Shown here in pieces: positions 6,837 through 15,425 of a DNA stretch of 18,762 nt. The stretch covers positions 1 to 18,762 of the forward strand of contig DVEE01000028.1 of the NCBI GenBank assembly GCA_015295885.1, read 5' to 3'. The notes under the pieces were generated by a model that saw nothing but the letters and a program-made list of their open reading frames with translations, made no database searches and was not told the DNA's origin. The stretch is from Leptolyngbyaceae cyanobacterium M65_K2018_010 (GTDB taxonomy: Bacteria; Cyanobacteriota; Cyanobacteriia; Phormidesmidales; Phormidesmidaceae). Made by a program: the position numbers and the translations under genes. Positions within the stretch are counted from its first letter, which is position 1. Every line of letters begins with the position of its first letter.

Positions 6837-9179
6837 ATGGATGCCCTGCCTCTACAATGGAGCCTACCCCAGGCAGAAACCTGCCCCCCAGCCTGGCAGC
6901 AAGCCCTGCACCAGGCGCTCACTGAAACTGGGACGGAACCGCCCCACTGGGCTGCCCAATTACTGTGGCAACGGCGGCTCTGTGAATTGCCGGCGGTGCC
7001 AGGCTTTGTTAACCCCGAATTATACCAACCGACCCCGGCCAGTGCCTTTGGCCCCCCCATGGAGCAAGCCGTTGAGCGGTTAACGGTAGCCCTTAAAGAC
7101 CAGCAGCAAGTAGCTATCTGGGGTGATTTTGATGCCGATGGAGTGACGGCTACGGCGGTTCTGTGGGAGGGGTTGGGGCAGGTGTTCCCCCGGGGGGAGC
7201 GGTTGACCTACTACATCCCCAATCGCCTGAGCGAGTCCCACGGATTATCCCGGCCAGGGCTAGAGCGGCTGCGGGCCTGGGGAGCCCAGTTGCTGGTAAC
7301 CTGTGACACGGGCAGTACCAATCACTCAGAAATTGCCTATGCCCAAGACCTGGGCATGGAGGTGATTGTGACCGATCACCATACCCTACCGGCGGTGGCC
7401 CCACCGGCGGTGGCGCTGATTAATCCCCGCAGTTTGCCCTCGGACCATCCCCTGGCCACCCTGTCGGGGGTGGCGGTGGCTTACAAATTGCTCGAGGGCT
7501 TCTATGCCGCCCTGGCCAGTCCCCCCGATTTTCCCCTCACCCACCTGCTGGATTTGGTGGCGATCGGGCTGATTGCCGACCTGGTGGAGCTCAGGGCAGA
7601 CTGCCGTTACCTGGCCCAGGTGGGGCTCAAGCAGTTGCAAACCCATCTGTCCTCTCACCCTCCCTACCCTCGCCCTGGGGTAGCTGCCCTCCTGAACCTT
7701 TGCCGACGCACCGGCGATCGCCCCTCGGATATTTCCTTTGGGCTGGGGCCGCGCATTAATGCGGTGAGTCGTATCCACGGCGATGCCAGCTTTTGCGTGG
7801 AGCTACTCACCAGTCAGGACAGGGATCTTTGCCAGGCTCTTGCCGCCGAGGCAGAGCTGGCCAATACTCGCCGTAAGGCGCTGCAGCAGGATATTTACAG
7901 CCAGGTGATGGCCCAGGTCGCCCAGATGGATTTGGCCACGACCCAATGTCTGGTGTTGGCCGATGAACAATGGCCGGCGGGAGTTTTGGGGTTAGTAGCC
8001 GGCCAGGTGAGCCAACAGCTCGGCCGACCCACCATTCTGCTCAGGCGGGATCCGCCAGGAGACCAGGGAGCCCCTCGCCTAGCCAGGGGCTCAGCTCGAT
8101 CTGTCAAGGGTCTGGATTTGTACGAACTGTTTCAGACCCAGGCCGATCTGCTGACCGGCTTTGGGGGCCATCCCCTGGCGGCGGGTCTAACCCTGCCGGT
8201 GGATCATCTCCCAATGTTTGCGGCGGCGATGAACCGAGTGGTACGAGAGCGTTTAGGGGGTGAGGCCGCGGCTCTACCCACTCTGGCCATTGACCTAGAA
8301 GTCACCGTAGCCGACCTGGGCCAGGCTCTGTTTAATCAACTGAAAGGGTTAGAGCCCTACGGCATGGGCAACCCGGTGCCCCGCTTGTTGATCCGCCAGG
8401 CCTGGTTTCAACGCCCTTGGCACAAGAAGCTGCGAGACGCCAAGGGCCAGACCGTCGGATTTATTAAAACCGAGTTCGAACTGTGGGATGACACGGCTCC
8501 CTCGGGCTTTGCCGGGGAATGGTGGGGGCACTACAAGGAGGAATTGCCCCCAGGCCGGTGCGATGTAGTGGTGGAACTGGACCATAACCGTAGACGGGGC
8601 TACCACGTTAAGTTAGTAGATGTGCGCCCGGTAACGAGCGAGGCAGAGCACCCGGCCGCCCTGGCCCCGACGCTAACGCTGCTGGATTGGCGGCACGCCC
8701 GCCCCCTGCCGCCCCCGGAGGCGGTGGTGGTGACCCAACCCCTGACCCAATGGAGCGATTGGTACCAGTGGCAGCAACAAGCCGCTGAGAAGGGGCGGCC
8801 CCTGGCGATCGCATTTACGACCCCGGCTGAGTACCCGACCGCCTCGGAGCTCTGGACCCAACTGGTAGGCCTGGCCAAGTACCTGGCCCGCACCCAAACC
8901 CCAGTCTCGCGATCGCAGTTGCTGGATCGTCTCTCCCTATCGCCGATGACCCTGGATCTGGGCTTGGCCGCCCTGGCCCAGGTAGGGTTCACCATCCTGG
9001 CCACTGCTCAGCCGGAGGGAGGGCTGATCTTGCAAGCTGGGCCAGCAGCTACACCGACGGCCCCCACCGCTATCCAACAGTTCCTGGAGGCCGTGGCAGA
9101 AGAGCAATTCCGGCGGCGCTATTTCGCCCAGGTTTCAGCGGCCACCCTGGCGACCCAGAAGCTCGAGGTCGGTCCCTAG
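6837..9179 (+). CDS. recJ: Single-stranded-DNA-specific exonuclease RecJ
   Basis: A 780-residue 5'-3' single-strand exonuclease of the DHH phosphoesterase superfamily, acting in RecF-type recombination, mismatch and base-excision repair. The metal-binding motifs are in order: GDFDADG (96-102), CDTGS (156-160), DHH (180-182) and LLDLVAIGLIADLV (237-250). The DHHA1 domain has GFGGHPLAAG (441-450), followed by the OB-like region to about residue 600. It is about 200 residues longer than Escherichia coli RecJ: the tail from about 605 is rich in A, P and L, and its segment 675-720 looks like a winged helix (LARTQTPVSRSQLLDRLS). I believe extended forms are common in cyanobacteria. The start is the ATG at 6837; an AGGAG lies somewhat too far upstream to be a clear ribosome site. 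Confidence 0.96.
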   Translation: MDALPLQWSLPQAETCPPAWQQALHQALTETGTEPPHWAAQLLWQRRLCELPAVPGFVNPELYQPTPASAFGPPMEQAVERLTVALKDQQQVAIWGDFDADGVTATAVLWEGLGQVFPRGERLTYYIPNRLSESHGLSRPGLERLRAWGAQLLVTCDTGSTNHSEIAYAQDLGMEVIVTDHHTLPAVAPPAVALINPRSLPSDHPLATLSGVAVAYKLLEGFYAALASPPDFPLTHLLDLVAIGLIADLVELRADCRYLAQVGLKQLQTHLSSHPPYPRPGVAALLNLCRRTGDRPSDISFGLGPRINAVSRIHGDASFCVELLTSQDRDLCQALAAEAELANTRRKALQQDIYSQVMAQVAQMDLATTQCLVLADEQWPAGVLGLVAGQVSQQLGRPTILLRRDPPGDQGAPRLARGSARSVKGLDLYELFQTQADLLTGFGGHPLAAGLTLPVDHLPMFAAAMNRVVRERLGGEAAALPTLAIDLEVTVADLGQALFNQLKGLEPYGMGNPVPRLLIRQAWFQRPWHKKLRDAKGQTVGFIKTEFELWDDTAPSGFAGEWWGHYKEELPPGRCDVVVELDHNRRRGYHVKLVDVRPVTSEAEHPAALAPTLTLLDWRHARPLPPPEAVVVTQPLTQWSDWYQWQQQAAEKGRPLAIAFTTPAEYPTASELWTQLVGLAKYLARTQTPVSRSQLLDRLSLSPMTLDLGLAALAQVGFTILATAQPEGGLILQAGPAATPTAPTAIQQFLEAVAEEQFRRRYFAQVSAATLATQKLEVGP

Positions 9180-9234
9180 GGGCTGTTACCAAGTCAAGCT
9201 GAAATTCGGTTGCACCCATCGAGTCAGCCCCTAG
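9176..9234. terminator. Inverted repeat over the recJ stop codon, possible terminator
   Basis: CTAGGGGCTG (9176-9185) and CAGCCCCTAG (9225-9234) are perfect 10-base inverted complements around 39 bases, and the recJ TAG lies inside the left arm. No run of T follows, and the loop is long for an intrinsic terminator. Since recJ and the next gene converge, a symmetric element could serve both strands. It may instead protect the mRNA end. Confidence 0.35.
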
Positions 9235-9416
9235 CCTGGTTCATCGAGGCGGGCGCAAACCTGGGGGGTGCCAAAGGGTTCACGCTCAATTAAATGACGC
9301 GCCCCCGGGGTTGACCCCTTCCCCTGGGGCATGGACAGAGGTTGGCTGGCCCCTCCCCCGAGCTTTGGGAGAGAACCTTTTGGGGGAGAAACTACGGAGC
9401 GGAAATCTAGCCGGGT

Positions 9417-11519
9417 CTAAATGCCCAACCGACCTTTCAAGACCTCGTAGAGCACCCGCGATAGTTCGCGCCGCTGGAGATTTTGACGGTCGATGGGGGT
9501 GCGCAAAAAGGCGCTATCGTAAACCTCAGGCATGGCTCGTTTGATCAAAAACGACAGCTGCTGGCGGGTAATCGGGGCGTCGGGGGCAAAGCGATCGGTG
9601 CTAACCCCAGCAATCATACCGTGGGCATAGAGGGTTTCAATCGCCTCATAGGCCCAGTGCTGACCCCGGGCCACGTCCTTAAAGGTGGGCTGGGAAGGAC
9701 TGTGCTTAGGCAACTTCAGCACATTGACCAGGGCCGTAGCCACTACCGCCCGACTGACATGACCGTAGGGCCGGAAGCTCAAGCTCTTGGGGTTTTCGCT
9801 GCGCACCAGGCCCGCCGCCGCCATCACCTGAATCGCTTCAAAGTCGGGGTCGTTGTGGCTGACATCATCAAACCAAAAAATGGGAATCCCATTGCGGGTC
9901 ATAAACCCTTGGATTTTCCGAATGTGGCGCTCTTCTAAAGCCAGCACCCGGGGTTCCTGGCCAGTCCACACCGCAAAGACGGCCAAAACCCCACTGGCTT
10001 CGCCGATGGCCCATTCCATCGGGTGCATGCGGTAGGCGGCGTTGGTAATGTGGGTGGTGCCAATGCTCTTGGCAGACAACACCAGCCCATCGGTGTGGAT
10101 GGGTACCAGCGCCCCCAGGGGCAGGCTAAAGGGTAGGGCCAGCACGTCCTTACCCTTAGGGCTGACATGGCCCTTGGCATCGTTGCCGTGGAGATCCAGG
10201 TAGTGGTACTGACCAATCCCGACGGAATCCTCAAAGCAACGTCCCCGCGCCTGGTTAGGGAAATGGCTTTCAGCCACATCCTGGTGGCGAATGGTCGTCA
10301 GGGCAATGCCCCGCCGGGCTTCACGAATGTAGGGCTCCAGGGCAATGCCATCCCGGGTCCAGGTGAGGTCACCGCGGGGTTTCAGGTTGGGTACACCGTG
10401 GGTTTGCAGGTAGTGGACGTAGGCCTGCGCTCGGGCCCGGGCCCGTTGGATATGCATTTGCCGTTCCTCCCGACTCACCCCCACCAGGCATCCGGATCGA
10501 TAGTCATTGCCGCAGCAGAAGGGGCGATCGGGTTCACTGGAGGTGCCCCAGTTCAGCACGGCCACATCGCCGGGACAAACCGTTTTTTCCAAGAGCTTGA
10601 CCCGCTGCAACCGACGGTAGCGAAAAATGCCAAAGTCGCTGAAAAACTCCCACTTTTGCCACTGGTCAGGCCGAGTTTTGGTCCAAAAGGTGTGGGTAAA
10701 TTCCTGTAGGTTAATCCAGGCAACCTGGCCAAACCCCTCGGGTTTGCCGATGGGTACGCCCTGGCCTGGCTCGGTGTACTCCACCACGACATCAAAGGTA
10801 ATGGACTGCTGGCACTGGGGCCGAGCCACTTCCGGTAGCAGGGCTTCGCCGGTTTCATGGCGAGCCTCCTGGCCAACCCGGGAGGGAATCTCGCCCACCT
10901 CCAGCAGGTCGCCCAGATCCGTGGCTTCTAGGGTAACTTTGGCCATCACAGTGAAGTCGTGGCCGGTTTGGGTGTCGCGGCACACGACCCCGGTGACCCG
11001 GGGCCGATCGCCGCTTTCATCCAGGATTACCCGCACCGGCTCAGCGAAGGGAATCAGGGTTAACCGGCGATCGCGCAGGTAGGGAATCAGCGCTTCATTC
11101 ATGGCGGTGGAGGCCACTACCGGCGTCGTCGATAGGGGGCTGACCCAGCCGCCACCGGGGTTATCGACCTTGCGATGGCCCACCGGTTGCAGTTCTCGCT
11201 GGCGTTCCCGAAATTCTCGTTGGGCCCTGGAAATGGCAAATTCCTCTCCGGCCACGGTGTAAAGCCCTGCTTTGGCCCGCAGCAGATCGCCATCGTCCGA
11301 GGCGGGCAGGGCCTGGGCCGTGAACTGGCCGCCCACCACCGGTTGGGGCTGCACCAGACAAACATCTAGGTTTAACCGCAGAGCGGTCAGCGTTGCACTG
11401 TAGGCCGCCGTCGATCCGCCCACCACCAAAATTGAGCAGCTCAACTCGGCCCCAGCCCCAGGGCGAGTGAACGCTGCATCGGAAAGAACACCATTGCGTT
11501 GGGTAATGGCCACAGACAT
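9417..11519 (-). CDS. FAD-dependent oxidoreductase with C-terminal S-layer-homology repeats
   Basis: A 700-residue protein. The N-terminal nucleotide-binding fold is seen at about 28-64 (ILVVGGSTAAYSATLTAL, then VGGQFT), resembling the FAD_oxidored family; the usual glycine-rich GxGxxG is altered to GGSTAA. The oxidoreductase part runs to about residue 540, with a late flavin-contact-like stretch LSAKSIGTTHITNAAYRMHP (481-500). From about 550 the protein has S-layer-homology repeats: FDDV...FRPYGHVSRAVVATAL (550-600), FKDVARGQHWAYEAI...FAPDAPITRQQLSFL (613-659) and a partial third (676-697). Such repeats bind cell-wall polymer or form outer-layer contacts, yet no signal peptide is visible at the ATG (11517-11519). 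Substrate unknown. It converges with recJ. Confidence 0.88.
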   Translation of the reverse strand: MSVAITQRNGVLSDAAFTRPGAGAELSCSILVVGGSTAAYSATLTALRLNLDVCLVQPQPVVGGQFTAQALPASDDGDLLRAKAGLYTVAGEEFAISRAQREFRERQRELQPVGHRKVDNPGGGWVSPLSTTPVVASTAMNEALIPYLRDRRLTLIPFAEPVRVILDESGDRPRVTGVVCRDTQTGHDFTVMAKVTLEATDLGDLLEVGEIPSRVGQEARHETGEALLPEVARPQCQQSITFDVVVEYTEPGQGVPIGKPEGFGQVAWINLQEFTHTFWTKTRPDQWQKWEFFSDFGIFRYRRLQRVKLLEKTVCPGDVAVLNWGTSSEPDRPFCCGNDYRSGCLVGVSREERQMHIQRARARAQAYVHYLQTHGVPNLKPRGDLTWTRDGIALEPYIREARRGIALTTIRHQDVAESHFPNQARGRCFEDSVGIGQYHYLDLHGNDAKGHVSPKGKDVLALPFSLPLGALVPIHTDGLVLSAKSIGTTHITNAAYRMHPMEWAIGEASGVLAVFAVWTGQEPRVLALEERHIRKIQGFMTRNGIPIFWFDDVSHNDPDFEAIQVMAAAGLVRSENPKSLSFRPYGHVSRAVVATALVNVLKLPKHSPSQPTFKDVARGQHWAYEAIETLYAHGMIAGVSTDRFAPDAPITRQQLSFLIKRAMPEVYDSAFLRTPIDRQNLQRRELSRVLYEVLKGRLGI

Positions 11520-11718
11520 GGAGGGAAGGTTTCCTACAGCAGACTAAGGGGTTGCCACGATTTTAGGCCAAGCGCCCCAAACCGCCTCAGATTTCTGAGG
11601 GAATCCTAGACCGCTGCTAACCTGGATTGTTCACCCATCCGTCAATGGGCTGACCCTCGACCGTGGCTGGCGGCATAGATGGCCGCCTCGCACCGCGGGG
11701 CGGGCAATCGGGCTGGGG

Positions 11719-12216
11719 TCAATCCTGGCTAAAGGCGGATAAATCCAGTTGGTCGATCGCCCGTTGGCCGCCAAAGCGTTTGACCAGGATGTCGTCGTAG
11801 GTGTCGGCGATGGCAACTACCGAGAGAATGCAGGTCTGCAACTCCATCAGGTCCATGTTTTCACCGCCGAGCACACTCTCTGCAAACAGCACCTGATTCG
11901 CTTCCCCCAGGTGAAAGGCACCAAACCGCATGCGGCGGTTTTCGGTGAGCAGAAAGTGCATCAACTCCTGGTTGATGACGCTGCCCAGGGTGACCCAACT
12001 GGTGGCCCGCACCGTGGCCAGGTCGGCCTCTTCCCAGGGGTGGATTTCCCAGGGCAGCACGTCCACTTCGACCAGGGTGGAGCCGTAGCGGAGGTCAAAC
12101 TTGGGAGCATCGGCATAGCTGCGCAGGTTTTCCTTGAACAGTGGGGCATTTTGCAGGTAGTCAGACACCTTGGTGTAGGTAAGCGCCTGCACGGTACTGA
12201 CAAAGGAGAGGGCCAT
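11719..12216 (-). CDS. YbjN-like protein (secretion-chaperone-like fold), function unknown
   Basis: A 165-residue soluble protein. The alternation of strands and helices, with LRYGSTLVEVDVLPWE, then VTLGSVINQELMHFLLTEN, then MRFGAFHLGEANQVLFAESV and a final helix DLMELQTCILSVVAIADTYD, matches what I know of the YbjN/DUF1821 group, related in fold to type III secretion chaperones. I chose the ATG at 12214-12216, which has a weak AGGCGG upstream; an in-frame ATG at 12249 would add 11 hydrophobic residues. The gene follows devA on the same strand after 64 bases (31 with the longer form), so it is probably in the exporter operon. No biochemical role can be assigned. Confidence 0.78.
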   Translation of the reverse strand: MALSFVSTVQALTYTKVSDYLQNAPLFKENLRSYADAPKFDLRYGSTLVEVDVLPWEIHPWEEADLATVRATSWVTLGSVINQELMHFLLTENRRMRFGAFHLGEANQVLFAESVLGGENMDLMELQTCILSVVAIADTYDDILVKRFGGQRAIDQLDLSAFSQD

Positions 12217-12280
12217 GGGGAAACCGCCTGAGACTACCAAGACCAGCATAAGGCCAGCCGGTTAAGCACCGCCTAACCCC

Positions 12281-13066
12281 CTACATAATGAACATTTTGC
12301 CATCTAGGGCCTTGAGGGCGTGGGCATCGATAAACTGCTGGGGATTTTCGTCCGCCTCCAGGCGACCATCCACCAGGTCAATCAGGCGATCGGCCACGTT
12401 GAGAATGCGGTTATCGTGGGTCACCATCAAGATAGTGCAGTTTTCTTCCTGGGCCAGCTGTTGCATCAGTAGCACCACCTCCCGCCCCGATTGTTTGTCC
12501 AGGGCGGCGGTGGGTTCATCGGCCAAAATCAGTTGCGGTTGGTTGACCAGGGCCCGAGCGATCGCCACCCGTTGCTTCTGCCCGCCGGACAGGGCAGCCG
12601 GTTTATAGTCGGCCCGATCGGCCAGGCCCACCTTGGCCAGGATCTCCTCCGCCCGCTGTCGCTTATGGCGAAAATTGCCAGTCAGTTCCACCGCCATTTC
12701 GACATTTTGGGCCGCCGTGAGAGACTCGAACAGGTTATGGGCCTGAAAGATAAAGCCAATGTTGCGCCGGATCTCCACCAGTTGGCGGTGGCCCAACCCC
12801 ACTAACTCCTGCCCCAGCACCTTCAGGCTACCCTGGTCGGCGGAACGTAGGGCCCCAATCAGGGTCAGCAGGGTGGTTTTACCCGAGCCAGAGGGCCCCG
12901 TCATAATGACAATCTGGCCCCGCTGCAGGTCGAGATTAATGTCGAAAAGTACCTGCTTACGCAGGTCGCCCCGGCCAAAAAAGTAGTTCAAATCCCGCAC
13001 CTGGACCGAGGATTCGCCCGCTGGGATCGAGGGGCCGTTGATAGTGGCCGGGGTTGAGGAATTCAT
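12281..13066 (-). CDS. devA: ABC exporter ATP-binding subunit, DevA type
   Basis: A 261-residue ATPase of the MacB/LolD/DevA branch that powers substrate transfer through the envelope. All motifs are intact: Walker A GPSGSGKTT (57-65), Q-loop FIFQAHNL (Q108), signature LSGGQKQR (159-166), Walker B LILADEPTAALD (179-190) and the switch histidine in MVTHDN (H217). A 20-residue extension precedes the core. The ATG overlaps the stop of the upstream permease gene as ATGA, indicating coupled translation. In heterocyst formers DevA works with DevB and DevC to export glycolipids; no heterocyst gene is visible here, so the cargo is unknown. One ATPase must serve two different permeases if all four genes form one machine. 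Confidence 0.94.
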   Translation of the reverse strand: MNSSTPATINGPSIPAGESSVQVRDLNYFFGRGDLRKQVLFDINLDLQRGQIVIMTGPSGSGKTTLLTLIGALRSADQGSLKVLGQELVGLGHRQLVEIRRNIGFIFQAHNLFESLTAAQNVEMAVELTGNFRHKRQRAEEILAKVGLADRADYKPAALSGGQKQRVAIARALVNQPQLILADEPTAALDKQSGREVVLLMQQLAQEENCTILMVTHDNRILNVADRLIDLVDGRLEADENPQQFIDAHALKALDGKMFIM

Positions 13067-14232
13067 AGGCCAAAGACCTCCGCCGGGTCAGTGCGCTGAA
13101 CTTTGCGAACGGCGATCGCCCCCGAAACCAGGCACATGACAAAGGTCATGATATAGATGTTAACCACCCGTTCCAGGGTCAGCTTAAACACCAGGCCGGT
13201 GACCCTAGCGCCCAACTGGTAGAACAAGCTACTAACCATTAACCCGGGGATAAACCCCAGCACCGAGAGAATGACCGCCTCTTGAATTACCACGCCAAAC
13301 AGGAAACGATTGTCGTAGCCCATGGCCTTAAGGGTGGCATACTCTGACCAGTGATCGGCCACGTCGGTGTAGAGAATTTGGTAGACCAAAATAATCCCCA
13401 CCACAAAGCCCATCGCCGTCAACAGGGAGAAGACAAAGCCAATGTTAGTGTTCTCTTCCCAGTATTGGCGCTCGCGCTGGATGAAGCCCTCCGGGCCGTA
13501 CTTCGGCAAAATCAGCACATCCTGGGGCAAGTTATCCCGCAGGGTTTGCACCAGGGCCTCTACATCGGCATCCGGGGCGAGCTTCAGCAGGCCAAGGTCA
13601 GCGGTGGCAAAGCTGCGGGTTTCCTCCTCGGGGCCGCGATTAGCAAAGTAGCGCAGAAAGTTTTGGTCGCTCATAATCAGGTTGCCATTGCCAGCGGCAA
13701 AGTCTGTCCCCAGGCTAAAGGTGCCAATGATGCGCAGCTCGCGATCGGCCAGCTCGCTGATAATACCGGCCTGGCGGGGCCCCAGTTCAGCTCTGGCCCG
13801 GCTATCGATCAAGGCCGTATTGGGCAGGATCAACTGGGGCTGCTGGGCCAGCACCTCTGGTAGGGTCAGCACCGGTTCGGAAGGATTGTAGGCAATCACC
13901 CGCACCGGCCGAGTTTTCTTGGTTTCAGGGTTTTTCCAGCGGGCATCGCTGGTGTAAATGGCGTAGGCCCCCTCCACCCCGGCAAAGGACTGGGCCTGGT
14001 ACAGGCGCCGACGGGCAAAGGCGCGGGGCACAAACATATTTTCCTTCAGCCGGTTGATGATCACGATTTCACCATTGAGCCGCTCTAGTAGCTGGGTTTG
14101 ACTGTCGTAGAGGGCGTTCTTAAAGCCGGAGAACAGGAACATCAGTAGCACGGCAAAGGCCACCCCGGCCAGGGACGTGGCGAACTTTTTGCGATCGTGG
14201 GTGAGGTTCAGCAGGGCCAGGGGCGTGCGCAT
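13063..14232 (-). CDS. devC: ABC exporter permease, DevC type (second of a pair)
   Basis: A 389-residue inner-membrane permease with the MacB/FtsX plan: one membrane helix near the N-terminus (FATSLAGVAFAVLLMFLFSG), a large periplasmic domain of about 230 residues, and three C-terminal helices beginning near VFSLLTAMGFVVGIILVYQ. The cytoplasmic turn DHWSEYATLKAMGYDNRFL is the usual DevC/FtsX contact with the ATPase. It is clearly paralogous to the permease encoded just upstream: both carry RWKNPETK/LWKNPETK, YNPSEP/FNPSDP and MSDQNFLRYF. I chose the ATG at 14230-14232, whose A is the last base of the preceding TGA (TGATG). A longer reading from 14301 would extend deep into the neighbour. Confidence 0.92.
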   Translation of the reverse strand: MRTPLALLNLTHDRKKFATSLAGVAFAVLLMFLFSGFKNALYDSQTQLLERLNGEIVIINRLKENMFVPRAFARRRLYQAQSFAGVEGAYAIYTSDARWKNPETKKTRPVRVIAYNPSEPVLTLPEVLAQQPQLILPNTALIDSRARAELGPRQAGIISELADRELRIIGTFSLGTDFAAGNGNLIMSDQNFLRYFANRGPEEETRSFATADLGLLKLAPDADVEALVQTLRDNLPQDVLILPKYGPEGFIQRERQYWEENTNIGFVFSLLTAMGFVVGIILVYQILYTDVADHWSEYATLKAMGYDNRFLFGVVIQEAVILSVLGFIPGLMVSSLFYQLGARVTGLVFKLTLERVVNIYIMTFVMCLVSGAIAVRKVQRTDPAEVFGL

Positions 14233-15425
14233 CAGGCAAACACCTCCGCGGGGTCGGCCAGCACGGCTTTGCGGACCGAAATTAGCCCCGATAGGGTACA
14301 CATGGCGACGGTCAGGGTGAACACAAAGACCACTCGAAACAGGCTCATTTCCATGGGTAGGGTGCCGGCGGTGGCTCGAGTCGCCAGTTCGTATAGGCCC
14401 AGGGCCAAAATCAGGCCGGGGATATAGCCCATCACCGCCAGAATGATCGCCTCTTGAATCACCGTTTTAAACAAATATCCGCCGCCGAAGCCGATCGCCT
14501 TGAGGGTGGCGTATTCCCGCAGGTGGTCGCGAATGTCGGTGTAGAGAATTTGGTAAACAATCACCGTGCCCACCACAAAGGACACCAACACGCCCAGGCC
14601 AAAAATAAAGCCGATGGAGGTGGTTTGTAGCCAAAACTGGCTTTCTTTGAGGACGATTTCGGCTTTGGTATAGACTTCGACGTCTGTCGGCAGCCGGTCG
14701 GCGATCGCCGCTTTCACCCGCTGGGGGTCGGCCCCTGGTGCTAGCAGCACCAAACCCAGGTTCACTTGATTGAGGGGCCGGGGGTAGAAATAACGCAGAA
14801 AGTTCTGGTCGCTCATGATCAACGTACCATCGGCGGCAAAACCACCGCCCAGGTCATACTGGCCAGCAATGGTAATGCGGCGGCGATCCGCTTCGGTTTC
14901 CAGCCCTAGGGTTTGGGGACCAAATTCCGGTCGCGATCGCCGATCGATAAAGGCGGCATTGGGCTGTAGCAGGGCTCTTCTTCCCTCTGTAGTATTGAGC
15001 TCCGGCATCAGAAAGACCGGATCGCTGGGATTAAAGGCGTAGACAAACAGAGCCCGGCTGATTTTAGTTTCTGGATTTTTCCACAGGGCATACTCGGTGT
15101 ACAGCGGCATGACCCGCTCCACCCCCTCAATGCCGGCGGCCTGGTATAGCCGTTCGCGGGGAAAGGCCTTAGTAGAGCTAATTTCCAGGGACTGGGGCGA
15201 GATTAAGAAAATATCCCCGTTGAACTGATCGTAAAAGTTGGTAGTGGTGTTGAGCAGAGCCCCTAAAAAGCCCAGGTTCAAAAACATCAGCAACACCGCA
15301 AAGGCCACGCCGGTCACCGCTACCAGCAGTCGGGCCCGCTCGTGGAGGAGGTTGTACCAAGCCAGGGGAATAGGCCGAGTACTAGCGCTCTTGAAGGGCT
15401 TAGATGACCTAATTCTTAACCTCAT
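14232..15425 (-). CDS. devC: ABC exporter permease, DevC type (first of a pair)
   Basis: A 397-residue permease with the same four-helix MacB/DevC plan: a basic N-terminus, helix 1 (LVAVTGVAFAVLLMFLNLGF), a large periplasmic domain, then three helices from about GLGVLVSFVVGTVIVYQ. The ATPase-contact segment reads RDHLREYATLKAIGFGGGYL. Its start overlaps the devB stop by four bases (ATGA). It and the next permease have diverged well beyond a recent duplication, yet both keep full-length domains without stops, which suggests both work, perhaps as a heterodimer. Confidence 0.93.
   Translation of the reverse strand: MRLRIRSSKPFKSASTRPIPLAWYNLLHERARLLVAVTGVAFAVLLMFLNLGFLGALLNTTTNFYDQFNGDIFLISPQSLEISSTKAFPRERLYQAAGIEGVERVMPLYTEYALWKNPETKISRALFVYAFNPSDPVFLMPELNTTEGRRALLQPNAAFIDRRSRPEFGPQTLGLETEADRRRITIAGQYDLGGGFAADGTLIMSDQNFLRYFYPRPLNQVNLGLVLLAPGADPQRVKAAIADRLPTDVEVYTKAEIVLKESQFWLQTTSIGFIFGLGVLVSFVVGTVIVYQILYTDIRDHLREYATLKAIGFGGGYLFKTVIQEAIILAVMGYIPGLILALGLYELATRATAGTLPMEMSLFRVVFVFTLTVAMCTLSGLISVRKAVLADPAEVFA

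Noticed and set aside
9307..9318. GGGG-TTGA-CCCC mini-hairpin as a terminator
   Set aside because: Only four pairs, with no T run; such symmetry is expected by chance in this GC-rich spacer.
10167..10709. Long plus-strand open frame of 180 codons opposite the oxidoreductase gene
   Set aside because: It is antisense to a well supported coding region, has no recognisable motif, and such shadows are frequent in GC-rich DNA.
11749..12231. Plus-strand open frame of 160 codons opposite the YbjN-like gene
   Set aside because: The minus-strand product shows a coherent fold pattern and operon position; the plus-strand one does not.
13351..13863. Plus-strand open frame of 170 codons opposite a DevC permease
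   Set aside because: Antisense shadow of a permease gene with clear family motifs; its composition is low in hydrophobic structure and matches no family.
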